Assembly (NCBI GenBank): GCA_025617745.1
Contig: CM046856.1
Coordinates: 48,612,873-48,676,872 of the forward strand
Length of the DNA stretch: 64,000 nucleotides
Direction of reading: 5' to 3'
DNA from: Heliocidaris erythrogramma
Lineage: Eukaryota; Echinodermata; Echinoidea; Camarodonta; Echinometridae
Shown: positions 33,937 to 45,909 of the stretch, piece by piece
How the letters are laid out: each line of letters opens with the position of its first letter
How positions within the stretch are numbered: position 1 is the first letter of the stretch
The notes under the pieces: model-generated
What the model saw: the letters and a program-made list of their open reading frames with translations, nothing else
Databases searched by the model: none
What the model was told of the DNA's origin: nothing
Program-made: the position numbers and the translations under genes

Positions 33937-33948
33937 TTTCTCCCGTTC
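33556..33948 (+). repeat. Long (CT)n tract with a ~57-bp internal duplication
   Basis: The (CT)n tract contains CGCCTTCTCTCTGTTGCTCC twice (near 33753 and 33809), giving a 56-57-bp tandem duplication inside the microsatellite. Three ORFs, the longest 144 codons, are artefacts of this repeat. Confidence 0.85.
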
Positions 33949-34216
33949 CGTCAAACGGTAATTCCCAAAGAGCCTTCGACAGCTCAAGTGATAGTTAAAC
34001 GGCGCCGGGTTCTTAATATGGTTTCTCCCTTGCTTCCATTAATCGTTGGAGTCATTACCATCTAGATATGATATATGCTGTAATCCAAACATTCCCAGCA
34101 TGCTTTGGGTATTCAGGGAGAAATGACTGAGCCAACAGCCGTGATGAATATCGCTTAGATCTGAAGAGACAATCCTGGATGACAAGCCCAAATCACCACT
34201 CTTTGACATGATGTTT

Positions 34217-34356
34217 GTAGAAGAAGAAAAAGAAGTATAAGAAGAAGAAGGAGAGGAAGAAGATGGTTAAAAAATAGCAGGATAAGAAGAAGATGATGGA
34301 GAAGAAAAAAAAAAGTAGTAGTATTAGTAGTAGAAGAAGAGGGAAAAAGCAGTAGC

Positions 34357-34394
<38 letters not shown>

Positions 34395-34498
34395 ACGAAG
34401 AAGAAGAAGAAGAAGAAGAAGAAGAAGAAAAAGAAGAAGAAGAAGAAGAAGAAAAAAGAAGTAGAAAAAGTAGTAGAAGAAGAAGAAGAAAAAAAAAT
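34217..34498 (+). repeat. (GAA)n / (TAG)n triplet-repeat tract
   Basis: AAGAAG and AGTAGT triplet blocks, including about 12 uninterrupted TAG units near 34356-34393 and GAA units up to about 34450. Long purine runs of this kind can form triplex DNA. Confidence 0.9.
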
Positions 34499-35988
34499 GC
34501 ATGCTTGTCATACGAATGCTAACCATATTTGCGGGAGTGAACCATACGGTGCGATATCAACTAAAATCAACTAAAATGTTTTCCAAGGCTAATAGCATGC
34601 TGCTTTTTTCCAGAAATAAGATAGGCACATGGCAGCTGAAGGAGCAGTCATCATGGTCCTTACGAGGTTTCTCAGTTGTACATCACATTATTGGTATAGT
34701 TGGAGAAGCTTGCATTCCACTGTCCAGGACAGCTGGGATCAGAAGATATGGTCATCGTATCTGAAGGGTTGTTTTTCAAACTACAACTTTTATTATAAAG
34801 CAAAAATATGTTTATAGTCGGTGTATGCTAATGAAGATCGTCAGTAATTGATTTGGTCAGTTTGCTTTTGTGCATTTCGGGTATATTGAACGCTGAAAGT
34901 CTTTGAGAATGGCCAGATTTTCAGTTTCTTCTGAAGGTTTTATTTCCAAAGATGTTTTTCTTTCAATACAATATTTGTCATGGGATTATCAAAGATGGAA
35001 AAACTGGAATTTGTATATTTGGGGGACACCTGTTCATAAATATGATGAATGATTTTCTGCCTATTAAATGGTAAACGTTGGCTAAAAGTTACTCGCTTCC
35101 TCAGAGCTTCAAAAGATCTTCAAAACTTTCTACTGCATGGCGTGTGACTGTAGTATGCCTTCTCTGATTCCTTCGTTCACAACTGAAAATACTCTAGCCG
35201 AAACCCATCAAAAATTAACGCTGGATGAAAACAGAAACCATTTTGCATCGTCTTGTTTTTCCCCCAAGGAAACGACAAAACTCCAAGAATAAAATCATGG
35301 TGTCTTTGACGGTAAGACTATTGCTTACTGAGAGAGTCAATGACCTCTTTATTTTGAACGTATATGTCAGTTGATTCATCAGTGCGTGTATTAAAGAAGC
35401 AGACGTTTCAATCAATTCTGATCGTAATTGCAACCCTACTAATTTCTTCTTTCCATCTCCATTATTTGGAAGTCTTTGTAATGAACAAGAAAGGAGAGCG
35501 ATAACTATCCTACCAGTTTCAATTACAGTGCGACTCTCAAAGAAAATCCTTCTCTGTTTCTGAATCAGTGGGTGGATATGTGTTCTTATGTAAAGATAAG
35601 CGTGGCATTATTAGCATTTAGATCCTGCATGTTTAGGATGATGTCGGTATTAATGTTTTGAATTATTTCTTATATACCACTATACCTCGCCGAATTTTCT
35701 TATTACAAAGGATGTGGCGTATGTTTAATGAATGTAGCCTACATAGCTCTTACATGAAGCTTTAACACCAGTATTCAAGTCCCTTATTTTAAGTAGGTCT
35801 GTTTTTAGTTTTGCCTCCGTGACTGCCACTGTAATGAAAGCATCACAAAACATTGGTTATTCTCTTGTTTTGAAGGTCTTTTGTATAACTTGGATGGGAA
35901 TGCTTCGATACTTGCCTTAATGCCCTACACAGCACAAGGCGCAATTTCGATTGCGCTATTTCCTACGATAATCAAGCCTGTGGAGCCA
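34499..35988. other. Intergenic DNA, nothing recognised
   Basis: No supported feature. Confidence 0.45.
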
Positions 35989-35993
35989 ATTAA

Positions 35994-36406
35994 CCCTTTT
36001 GACACGACTGACCACATTTTGTGGTTTGGCTCAATTACTTTTGATACAGAGCTCTAAAAAATATACCAGATGCATGAGTAGAAAGAGCAAATAATTTCTG
36101 CACACACTATGTCCATTTTTGTTGCATGACCATAATTGTGTTCGATGCTAGGAATTTTAAAAACGAGAATAAGCTTTAAAATCCTTATATGGCAACACAT
36201 TGATGTTCAAAATCATTGTTTTTGATCGAAATTGGCAATTCTTAAAACTTTTCAACTAAAATTCCTAGCCTTGTATATTGTTTTCAAAGACAATACACCT
36301 AATTAGAAGCATGTAGCACTAAAAGAAAAAAAAATATTATTGTTGCCAATTTGAAGAACAAAATGTGATCAATTTAGACCTGAAATATTTTTCTGTCCTG
36401 AAAGGG
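35994..36406. mobile_element. piggyBac-like MITE, TTAA target and CCCTTT ends
   Basis: TTAA at 35990-35993 and 36407-36410. Termini are CCCTTTTGACAC and its near-complement (TGTCCTGAAAGGG). CCC-starting ends plus a TTAA duplication are the textbook piggyBac pattern. Internal inverted segments (CTAGGAATTTTAAAAAC at about 36150 against ACTTTTCAACTAAAATTCCTAG at about 36248-36269) show a fold-back interior. No transposase. The first ~85 bp match the truncated copy at 37608. Confidence 0.7.
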
Positions 36407-36410
36407 TTAA

Positions 36411-37603
36411 TGCAGACGTCAGTAATCCGGTTTTGCACTGTTCATTTTGCATTCACGTCCAATGCCATGTAACTCTTACACGGCGTCTCAAAACTACTCT
36501 AGTCGTTGACGCAGTCCTACGTCAATGACACCTCATATGCTACATGTAAAAAGGGAGCTATATTTTGCGTCACGATGCTTCTGATAATAGATATTTTTAA
36601 AGGTTAAAATATACTGACTGTTAAAACGATTGACCTGGCAGAAATATACCAGATAGGAGAAAAAACAATGGTCAACTACTGATGCCATTCTCTTTCTTCG
36701 ATCGTTTGAAAGTTCCGTTACTATGAGGCGAACAGCTGGACATGCGTAGGCGAGGTCCAGGCCAATCTGTCGATACAGCGTTCAGGTGGGCTGCCGTTAG
36801 ATCGCGCCAATTCATGCGTTGGCTGCAATCTTTATGAGGTACCGATGAGTGATACAGACTGACTCCAAAGATGGTTTCAACATCCTCTTCAACCTCTCCA
36901 AATCGTTCATAACGTGTTCGATAAATTGTCATTACCAAATCAGCACATTAAAAAAAGAAATGCCATCGTACCTGTCCTTTATTATTTATATTTATTCATT
37001 GTTTTTTTTTTGTCCTGCAAATACAATGAACCATCTGCGGTACTTTTACTTTTACTTCAAAATATAGTTTATAAGAGCCGCGTTCGTTTTGGGTTTTTGT
37101 TTTAAATCATGTTCATTATGTAAATATGACTTCATTCAATAAACGTATGTTCCTTCCTCTCAGTTATTTCATATTACTTGGCAAAGTAAAGAACATTGCT
37201 TTGTAAGCTCCTGTAGTTTAGTGGGAAATCGACTAACAAAGAACAGCCTGCTTATCATACTTATGACAGACCCCTCCCGTTATGGAGGAAATGCCCTTCG
37301 GAGATGAAAAATCGTATTTTGTTTCTCCTGCCTCACGTGGCCTTTACCAACAACAATTGATTAACCTTAATGGAGTAGATGCAGTAATATGGACGCTATA
37401 TGGCCGCTAGAAGAATCCATTCTACCGTCCTTCCAGAAAAAAAAATGTAGCGAGTGGATTGAATGAAAAACATCTTACATCATCTATAAAAGCCGCTTGT
37501 GAATTTGTAAATAAACGCACTCTCTGTTGGGGAAAACTGCAATGAAACAATATGGACATGTAGGCCTAGGTATCTTTTGAAGAAAGGACACCTGTTTATC
37601 TCT
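36411..37603. other. Intergenic DNA with one unexplained ORF
   Basis: The only point of note is the minus-strand frame at 36672-36938, described separately. Confidence 0.4.
36672..36938 (-). CDS. Unrecognised 88-codon ORF, possible exon, weak
   Basis: An open minus-strand frame with mixed, non-repetitive composition and GC content above its surroundings. It is acidic near the start (RFGEVEEDVE) and basic near the end (KRSKKENG). I recognise no domain, and there are no convincing splice sites, polyadenylation signal or neighbours to support it. At 88 codons in 64 kb of AT-rich DNA, chance is the likelier explanation. Confidence 0.15.
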   Translation of the reverse strand: MVMTIYRTRYERFGEVEEDVETIFGVSLYHSSVPHKDCSQRMNWRDLTAAHLNAVSTDWPGPRLRMSSCSPHSNGTFKRSKKENGISS

Positions 37604-37607
37604 TTAA

Positions 37608-37700
37608 CCCTTTCAAGACATTAGACCACATTTTGAGGTTTGGCTCAATAACTTTTGATTCAGAGCTCTAAAGAATTTACCAGAATTGTAAATGTCGTTT
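37608..37700 (+). mobile_element. Truncated copy of the piggyBac-like MITE
   Basis: TTAA at 37604-37607 followed by CCCTTTCAAGACATTAGACC and then GGTTTGGCTCAATAACTTTT aligns with 35994-36075 at roughly 85% by eye, same orientation. The match fades near 37690, and no right end was found. Confidence 0.6.
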
Positions 37701-39229
37701 CTTATATAGTTTTTTTAATTAATGAAAAGATTTGAAGTTTATGTTTTTTGACACAATTCGTGTGATATTCCCTACGTGAACGCCATGCATAGACCATCAC
37801 CCTTTAAATACACACTCCTTGCTTCCACTAACTATGACTGCATCTACCTCTACCATGGAGAAATCGGGAATATTCAAAGTAGATAGTAGCTTGAGGGATG
37901 TTAGACGAATCGGTGCATCCCTGGTTAGGCTCCTAATGGAGACGATGTCGAGTTTAATTACAACTGTCGAATGTTTCCTCTCCTCTGCCAGCGGGCCTAA
38001 GGACTCATGTTTAATGAGCTCGTGCACCACGTTTTATATCTCTAAACGATTGTTTTGTATCAAAGCTGATCACTCGTGGGCATTTTGAATATCGTTATTA
38101 ATGATCAGAGCGAAGAATAAAAATGAAGGGAGTTTTATTATTTTCTGTAAAATGACTTTTTGCTCTAAGCACTATTTTGCAAGCATTTTGCGCATCATTG
38201 CTAACCACAATTTGTCTTTCCCTACCCAGTAACATTTACCGCCCCCCTTGAAACAGATACAGAGAATAACCTAAAGCGGCGGCGATTTCTGCATACAAAT
38301 GTATCAATTCAAAAGAATCAACTGCGAAATGAATATTCGTGTACCGAATGAAAATACAGGTGAACAGAATGACCTCAAATCCCAAAAATATTCCGTTTTA
38401 ACTACTTGTTTTGCAATCCTTCCTAATCAACTTTGATTCTACACCACCCACACGATTTTGTGTTAGGTTGCGAATTTCATACCCATAATACGATGAACTT
38501 CTATGGCAATTTTATGTAAAAGTGGTATGCTCAGCAGACGAGCTATAGCAATTCAGAGTCCACCCTATACACTAAACGCATTAATTTAAAATCATCATAA
38601 TCTACAAAGCGTACTTGCACCGCTAATGACACTAACTGCAAATATTAATAGATCTGTTTCCATTTGTATGACATGATTGAATAGCTTTTGTTTTCTATTC
38701 GTCAGTTCACAGTACAAATTGCTGGGGGTTTCTGTAGGTAGGGCGGGGAAGGTACTTCTACTCAGCTCGCTATTGATTTCTTGTTCCTTCTAAATCTCAT
38801 ATCGGCAATGCAAAGCAATTGTCTCTCTTCATAAGCAAGATTTATTGTCAGAATTTGATTTATTGGCAGGGATCCCATAAAAACAAGAAGAGTGATATAA
38901 GTTCACTTCAGTTAAATTAGGCTGATGTCAAATTAGGTTTTGATTTCGGTTCGCTTTCACTCAGCTATGGTGGCCTCAATGGGCTGAAAACAACAATCCT
39001 TTCAATTTGATGAAAATCAAAAGATGAACATCTGACTCCATTTGTTAGCTCGACAAATTAACTCATAAAAAATACAGTTGTTACCTGCGCAAGTCGAAAG
39101 TAAGTAAATGTTTACATTGGTTATGCTTTTCAAACGAGGATGATTAATTTGCGAGCTAATCACAATCATATGAAAAAGAAGGTCATTATGTGAAAACTAA
39201 TGTATTCTATTCTCTCATACCCCGCGCTA
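37701..39229. other. Intergenic DNA, no supported gene
   Basis: Two overlapping frames on opposite strands (37797-38088) are open for 77-89 codons but have no recognisable domain. The rest is AT-rich and featureless. Confidence 0.4.
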
Positions 39230-39235
39230 CACAGT

Positions 39236-39410
39236 CAGGGGCGGATCCAGGATTTTGTAAAAGAGGGGGCACAGAGCCGGAAAAGTACACAATTAAGGAG
39301 GCAATGTTTGTATTGTGTACTTAAGTATGCCAATTGGGTTTCGGGGGGGGGGGACCGCGGCAGTTTTTCGGAGCCCTCCCTCCCCCTCCCCTCCCCTAGA
39401 TCCGCCCCTG
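39236..39410. mobile_element. hAT-like MITE, CAGGGGCGGATCC ends
   Basis: Ends CAGGGGCGGATCCAGG and GATCCGCCCCTG are inverted. CACAGT directly abuts both ends (39230-39235 and 39411-39416), a 6-bp target duplication. CAGGG ends point to hAT, whose usual duplication is 8 bp, so the superfamily is tentative. It contains a poly-G run (about 39343-39353). A 202-codon ORF that spans it is spurious: the element translates into a peptide I recognise as recurring in mispredicted proteins. Confidence 0.7.
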
Positions 39411-39416
39411 CACAGT

Positions 39417-42400
39417 ACTGGGGTAGAAGAAGAATAGCAAGAGGACAGTTTAATGACAACCTTCCAGTGATGCTTGGTTATTATTATGTTTATAACGCGA
39501 AGTTTTTGGCACCTTTTGCAGTAATTTTATTCAATTTGCCGAAGATTTTGCGCTATGTCTATATCTACCTTAGATTGTACTGGTCTCCATACCAACCTTG
39601 CAGTCTCAACCTAGCGCAGAAGAGTTACACGTTTAATCGTTTCAAAATCTTCCACGACTGCGATAAGTGTATTATTGTTATATTTCTAATAAAGAGATTG
39701 CTACGTTTCTACATATGGGGCAACTACATTTACATCAATAAGGTTCGTATTATTAAACATAGGCCTATGGTATTCAGTGTCGTGCTTTTTCAAAGGTATA
39801 TGTTGTGAATTTAATACTGAATAAAATGGAAGCACAGCATCTCGTTTCTACGTGATTAAATTTATATTCTTACTTGTTAGATTGTGGTGAAGAAATTGAA
39901 TGATTGCCCGTGGCAAATGAAATGCCGATCTCAACGTCCTCAAGCGACGCATATTACAAGTCTGAACACTAGACTAGCTGTGACGCATATCTAGCTCGCG
40001 GCGCGGTGTGATAAACTGTAAAGTAATCCTCGGAGGCTGTGCACCTTGGCTTTGTGTAAAGGGGTAATGTATTATTGAGAGAGGTAATAAAGCCTGCCTT
40101 TATGATGATGTGATTCGACGTAGTGGTGTAGAGGGGGGAAACGGGCGGGATAGGGCTGGGGTTTATTAGCACGTCTTGATGCTGGTAATGCGGCGTAATG
40201 CGGTCCCGCGACCCACTATTCACCAGAGATTGTAGCGGGCGTTATAATGGGGCCTAGCCGCTGCTCATGTAGCGGCGTGTATGTGGCAGGTGTTGTATGA
40301 CTCTGTCTCTGTCTCTCTCTCTCTCTCTCTCTCATTCAACAGCAACTTTCTACTACAGTCCCTTAAACTTGTTATTAACACAAAGGTTTTTTTTGCAGAC
40401 CTAATGATGATTTGTTGTTTTTTTATTTTTTGTTTGTTAATGCTGTTGCATTTGTTGTTATTGAAACAGTCCTGTCCATCCTTCCTATCTTCTTCTTTTA
40501 AATCAAAACGTCTGACCGATTTCTTAGTATTTTCTCTTGCCTAAACTTCAATAAGATCAACTCAGGGGTAATATTGCTCATAGAAATCTTGTTCGGATTA
40601 GGTAATAATACTGTATAATGATGTGTACATTTCAATAGAGGGGATGCACAATGATTTCGTAATTCCCACAGGTTGATTGCCTTGGAAGTCTTTGCGATAT
40701 TTGTGTTTGTAGAAATGACGATTTGTGGAAGTAGAAAACTATGTGTGTTAATGATACAATAATACAATGCGTATGACAAAAGCAATCATTTAATGCATAG
40801 GTTATACGGTAGATTATCATCATGACTGAATTTGGCTGCACTGGACCGTGTATATTCCTGATGCCCCGCCTGTGGAATCACGGTGACGCATTTTAGTGTC
40901 AGTGTCAGGAGCTCTTGATCACACGGTGAAGATGCAACGCTAAATTGACTCCCACAAACCCTTGGATGTTCCAATGTCATACTGCCACTACAGATAACAC
41001 TATAATTCTGTTAGCACTTAATATCGAGCGTGGCGCGTGTTCTTGCTGAATGTATTTTAGCAGCGACGTAATGAAAGTTAATATCAGCAACAGAATAGAC
41101 GGATGAACACAAAGTGTAAAGTGCAACACGTTTTGTTATTAACGAGACCCTTTTTCTATCTCTTCTCCTTTCTATACAAACGCGTGCCTTTGACGTTATT
41201 GCCAGGGGTGTAATGTATTTGAAAGGTGCAATGTTTCATTAAAACCAAGCCTAGGCTAACTCGTTATCCTAATTACTGAAGTGCAAATACCTATTCGCCT
41301 GGATGGAAATTTGACGACTTGCATTATGTATTTCCAAATGTAATTATTTTTGCGGATGAGATTCCGTCGCATATATGGCAAAGAACTTTTTTTCCTTCTA
41401 AATTACATTCCCATTCGTAATTAATGAGAATGTCAATGACAATGATGTCTTTTGAAAGGATACAAATGGGATGAACTGCATAATAGATGAAGTTTCTTTT
41501 ATACTCTGACGAAAAGGTCGGTGCTGATAAAGATGACAAAAGAAAAAAAAAACTCATTCGGGAGCTCCATATACCTCGTGTTTTATTCCCTTTCAAATTG
41601 ACAAGTTAGAAAACTATGATTAATTGGTTTTTGTATTTTGTGCTGAATAAAATGGATAGAAATAATCTGGCGGCGGGAAGCAACGGTACCTCAATGTTTC
41701 AATATTCAAGATGATTTTTTTTTGGTTGGAAATGTTCTAGAACTTTCCCTCCGGATCGCTTTTCCTCTGACAGATGGTTCCCACCAGGTCCGCATACTCC
41801 AATTAAAATAATTATTCATCGTATATTTGAAAGTACATCTTACACGAATGAAACATCCTAAGCTTTCTTGGGTATTTCAGAGTGAATCCTTTGCAGCAAA
41901 TTTGGCTGATATATCGGAAATCCTCTGGGAAGAACCTGTTGGTCGACTTATTTCCATTCGTCTTCCATATCAGAATAAATTACCCCGTTAGAGTACGGGT
42001 CATCATGATGAAACAAACGGCGATGACGTCAGCAGAGCGAAGCAAGCCCAGCACCTCGTTCTCTCTCTCTCTCTCTCTCTGATAAATGTATTCTTTAGCA
42101 ATCTCCCAGCGCTGACCCATCACGATATGACCCCAAACACCGGATGATTTATCGATCATATCTGGATAAATCGATCAAAGTCAGAGTCTTCATGAATAAA
42201 TTGTGGCCTAGGGGTCAGTAATTTCTACAGATGACTTGTACTTCGAGTTGTAATGGAGCTGCGTTGACCGCTCACAATATTGCGGAAACCGCATCACTAT
42301 GAAGCAAGATCCATAATGCTTCACTCCTACCACATATGCATAATTATAGTTTAACCTTACCATTACTGCAGGCCACTAAACCATGTTTAAAGTTCATTTC

Positions 42401-42504
42401 ATTCTAGGATTAAAATAAGCTTTACAACGCACCTGCTTATGGATTTCATATCCTTTCCATTATTTGATCTTTGCAATGAAAACAATAAATGAAAAAGATG
42501 AGAT
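39417..42504. other. Intergenic DNA, no supported gene
   Basis: Three kilobases with (CT)n at about 40302-40333 and 42060-42080, and a perfect CRE (TGACGTCA, about 42024) just upstream of the second CT run. A GC-richer patch at about 39990-40280 holds no recognisable feature. Confidence 0.45.
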
Positions 42505-43260
42505 GATAGAAATAGTTTTCCTCCACTTGCTACATTGTGAGCCATTTCCTTAATGTGCATCATGCATTTTTCTTCCAGATGCAGAACGTAAGGTTTAAAT
42601 GTTTTCCCCGTAAGTTGCTGAATAATATGCTCTTGTAATAACAAAGATAAGTTCATAAAATTAGTGTTTTCCCACTTGCCATATTGTGAACCATGCATAT
42701 TTATTCCAGATCCAGTGATAGGTTTTTTCCGTGAGATTTTGATATACTATTTCCTTACCAAAGATCAGTCGATAGAATGGTGTTTTTCCCCCATTGGCAA
42801 TATTAAAGCGAATAATTTCTTTAAAATTCATGTGCATTGTGCCTTTTTATTTTAGATTCACAGGACACGGGTTTAATAATTGATAGAAATAGACCTTCCC
42901 ATTTCCCTTATTGTGAAGTATATAATGAACATAAGGCATTCTTTATTTTCTCGATTTACTTGACTATAAAAGCACAGGTAAACGGTGTTCTTATAATTTA
43001 TTGTGTACTATATTCACTACCATGACTACAATGATAAGCTGATTTAAGTGCTTTATCCACTGGCCATATTTTGAAGTATCATTTAAGTGTACAATATGAT
43101 GTGTTAAATTCTGGATTTACTAGACTAAGGATTTCTACTGCGTTGTAATAATGCTACTTTAACAAAAAAACTAAGCTGATAGAAATGGTGTTTGAAATAT
43201 TGCCATATTTTTAATCATTTCCTTAATGTACAACATGCATTTTTACTGTATATTCTATAT
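42505..43260 (+). repeat. Decayed tandem array, ~110-155-bp units, six copies
   Basis: A loose unit GATAGAAATGGTGTTTTCCC - CACTTGCCATATTGTGAA - CCATTTCCTTAATGTRCAWC - ATGCATTTTTATTCC recurs six times. Anchoring on the ATATTGTGAA position gives about 42531, 42681, 42801, 42909, 43066 and 43205, i.e. spacings of 150, 120, 108, 157 and 139. Divergence between units is high, so this is an old satellite-like array. No conserved reading frame runs through it. Confidence 0.55.
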
Positions 43261-44499
43261 TCATACGTATAATATCGAAGAGGTTAGCATACTCGCTTTG
43301 CAGTGGCATGAATCTGTATCCATGTGCAGTGGCGTCTCAACTGAATGTCTGAAGTGTTTATTTTTGTTTATTTCTTCTGGGAAATCCATGCTCTCTGTAT
43401 GATTTGTCTGACCTTTCAATGTCTCTGTCTGCTGATGGATTAAGAAATGCGGTCAGTTAAAGCTTATAATACGATCAATCATTACATCGATTGATTGAAT
43501 TGGATTTGGAAATCACTGTCATTCTATAAGAAATATACCAACGGCCACATTTTATTAGAACTGTTTATTAATATGTCAGAATTGTTAGGGGGAAACTTCA
43601 GGACGTATACTGACTGTGGGTAAGCCTATTACGTCATGTCCATGAAGAAATTTTATAAAATTCTCTGCGATACATGCGTTCAAAAACGCTTACATAGTTG
43701 CAAGTTACTTCAATTATTTGCCGAAAGTTTTGTTTGTTAGCTTGTATGCTTATTCTTTTTGTTTTTGTGTTAACCATGTCACACCTAAACAGCATTTAAA
43801 TGTTATTATCTCTAATATGATCACCGTGACATTTTACAAGCGATTTGTAATAAACTGCACTCATAATATACATTGCAATAAAAGAAATTTCATTTTCGAA
43901 AGCTCGAAATATAAATACGCGGTCGCAATATGAGACCTCGTATTAGGGACGTCCGTCGGGACAAGCTCAATTCCTGTTTATATTTAGTTGAACATAACTC
44001 AGCTATTATATGTTGCTTATCAAAACCATTTGCAAATATTCGAAGTTTGGACATTCAGTCTTAGTTTCTACGGTTTTCTGTGCTATTTCATTTTCCATCA
44101 CTACCAGGACTCAATATTTTTCTTGAATGGAGAGGATCATTACGTATTTACAGGTGTGTGACCGCCGTGGTCCAATCTCGTCTTTCCCCACACGTATAGA
44201 CTACCTATCAACCAAAAGTGCAATGGCTAAGGTATGCGCTGAACTTGTGCCACACGATCTTCCAATCGATCTCGATTTGGTCGGTGACTAATATCGGATC
44301 CCTTACAACAAGATGGACTTATTATTCATAACGAGAGATGAGCGCGATGGGGATGAGAAAGATGGAAGTAAAAGAACAGGAAGAAGGAAAGAGTCCAAGC
44401 AGCAGCAAAAAAGTAAAAGTAATGGGCACTATAGCTTCATTACGCTTGTGCACTTGCGTGTGATTCGATATTCCTAGAGAATAGATCTATAAATCTAAG
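43261..44499. other. AT-rich intergenic DNA, nothing recognised
   Basis: No supported feature. Confidence 0.45.
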
Positions 44500-44503
44500 T
44501 TAA

Positions 44504-44574
44504 CCCATTGCTTGTGGGAACCGGGTGATCCTGCATTGAGCCTACGGCGATGAGAGAATTCAGAAGTCAATGAG
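44504..44574. mobile_element. Very short TTAA-flanked inverted repeat, possible MITE remnant
   Basis: TTAA on both sides (44500-44503 and 44575-44578). The ends CCCATTG and CAATGAG are complementary at six of seven bases. At 71 bp it is near the lower limit for a mobile element. CCC ends plus TTAA hint at piggyBac, but chance is possible. Confidence 0.35.
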
Positions 44575-45245
44575 TTAATTGAAGCGAAGTTAAGCTTTAG
44601 TTAACAAATTTAACCTTTGTGGTGATTTTCTAAAATTCTTCACGTGTAATTCAAAGCAAGACAGGTAAAAAACCCTTAAAATGTTGCAAAGGTAGATGAC
44701 AGCTTTAACATGATGTGGACTTCTAGCTTTTCTAGCTACAATGTAATTGGAAAATCGATGTTGTTGATAATGAAAGAAGATTCCTGGTACTGCCCCTTTT
44801 ATCTTCTTATTCCTGGAAATGATATACCGACGGTAATATTCAAACATGACGAGCGTCCGTCGAGAACTAGAAGGGCGTAATGTATTCCTTTATGTCTCTT
44901 TAGCCGATATTTTGATGAAATATTATCGCCAATTTCCGGGTGGATGTAAGATAAATTTCCATTAAATCAGAGGAGAAATACCGCATTTGAAACACAGGCA
45001 TAGGTCGGCCTACTTGTTTATCAATTTTTCTTCGAATCCTCATTGTTTTCTTCGACTGTCTTTTTTCCTTTCTCCTTTGTTTTAAAATGATGTTTGTTTC
45101 ATTTTTCCGGTCTGTCTATGTGCGCGTGCCATATCGATCTAATTTTCTTTTGCAAGAAGGTTGATTCCTGGAGAAAACAAAAAACAAAATAATTACTGAA
45201 CTCTCCCATTCTTTTTTATGTCAGTTTTTAAGTATATCATAGTAG

Positions 45246-45370
45246 TCTTCTGAAAATGATTGCTCTTCAAATGACCTCATATTCGAAATGTGACGAGAAA
45301 AAGCTGAAAATTTTGGACCTAACTCTCATGCCGCATGTGTTTGTAGTCCCATATTTCTATCCCTGTGCGC
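45246..45370 (-). repeat. Dispersed repeat, copy 3 (partial)
   Basis: TCTGAAAATGATTGCTCTTC, AAATGACCTCATATTCGAAATGTGACGAGAAA (a run shared with copies 1 and 2) and AGTCCCATATTTCTATCC match part of 18700-18800 and the complement of about 6410-6530. Confidence 0.5.
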
Positions 45371-45374
45371 ACTT

Positions 45375-45530
45375 AAATACTTTATTTCAATTCAGTTCAA
45401 TTCAAGTTAATGACATTTATTTCCAACTTTTCAATATAAGTGTACAAAGTAATAAATTAACAAAATAATGTATTTTAGACAAAAATATGACAAAATATAC
45501 ATTAATGTGGTACATGCATAGTTGGAGGAC
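45375..45530 (-). repeat. Possible retroelement 3' tail
   Basis: On the minus strand the sequence ends TTGAATTGAACTGAATTGAA followed by ATAAAG, a TTGAA-repeat tail of the kind found at the 3' end of some non-LTR retrotransposons. No coding sequence is attached. Confidence 0.3.
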
Positions 45531-45886
45531 ACACCTCTGAAAGTAAAAGCTTGGGGCGAGGGTGCCCTGAGACGTTAGGGTATTTAGGTCATCGTGCTAT
45601 TATTCCGGATCCCATGCATTCGAAAGCATTATCGCATACATTTCATTCATTCTGGATCTTCACTCTTCACAACGGGTGTAGGAAAATAAATGGAACTGAC
45701 GCAAGTAGTCTATTACTGCAACATTATGCAGTTTAATGGTGCCGCCAACTTTCTCTATTAATGGCGTCATCGAAGCGGTCTGGGAGAGAACGTGACAATG
45801 CGATGAAAAAACAGCCACTCATCAAGATATTTTCCAGTTTCATGGGATGAATGACTCGTAGTTTTGGAGAAAAAAAAATTGCAAGA

Positions 45887-45909
45887 AGAGAGAGAGAGAG
45901 AGAGAGAGA
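45887..45909 (+). repeat. (GA)n microsatellite
   Basis: About eleven GA units. Confidence 0.9.

Noticed and set aside
33463..34526. ORFs of 123-144 codons
   Set aside because: Translations of (CT)n and (GAA)/(TAG) repeats.
37797..38088. Overlapping 77- and 89-codon ORFs on opposite strands
   Set aside because: No recognisable motif in either. Mutual overlap suggests one or both are chance.
39200..39808. 202-codon ORF, the longest in the window
   Set aside because: It runs through the CAGGGGCGGATCC MITE (giving a peptide seen in many spurious predictions) and then through AT-rich DNA. There is no domain and no codon character.
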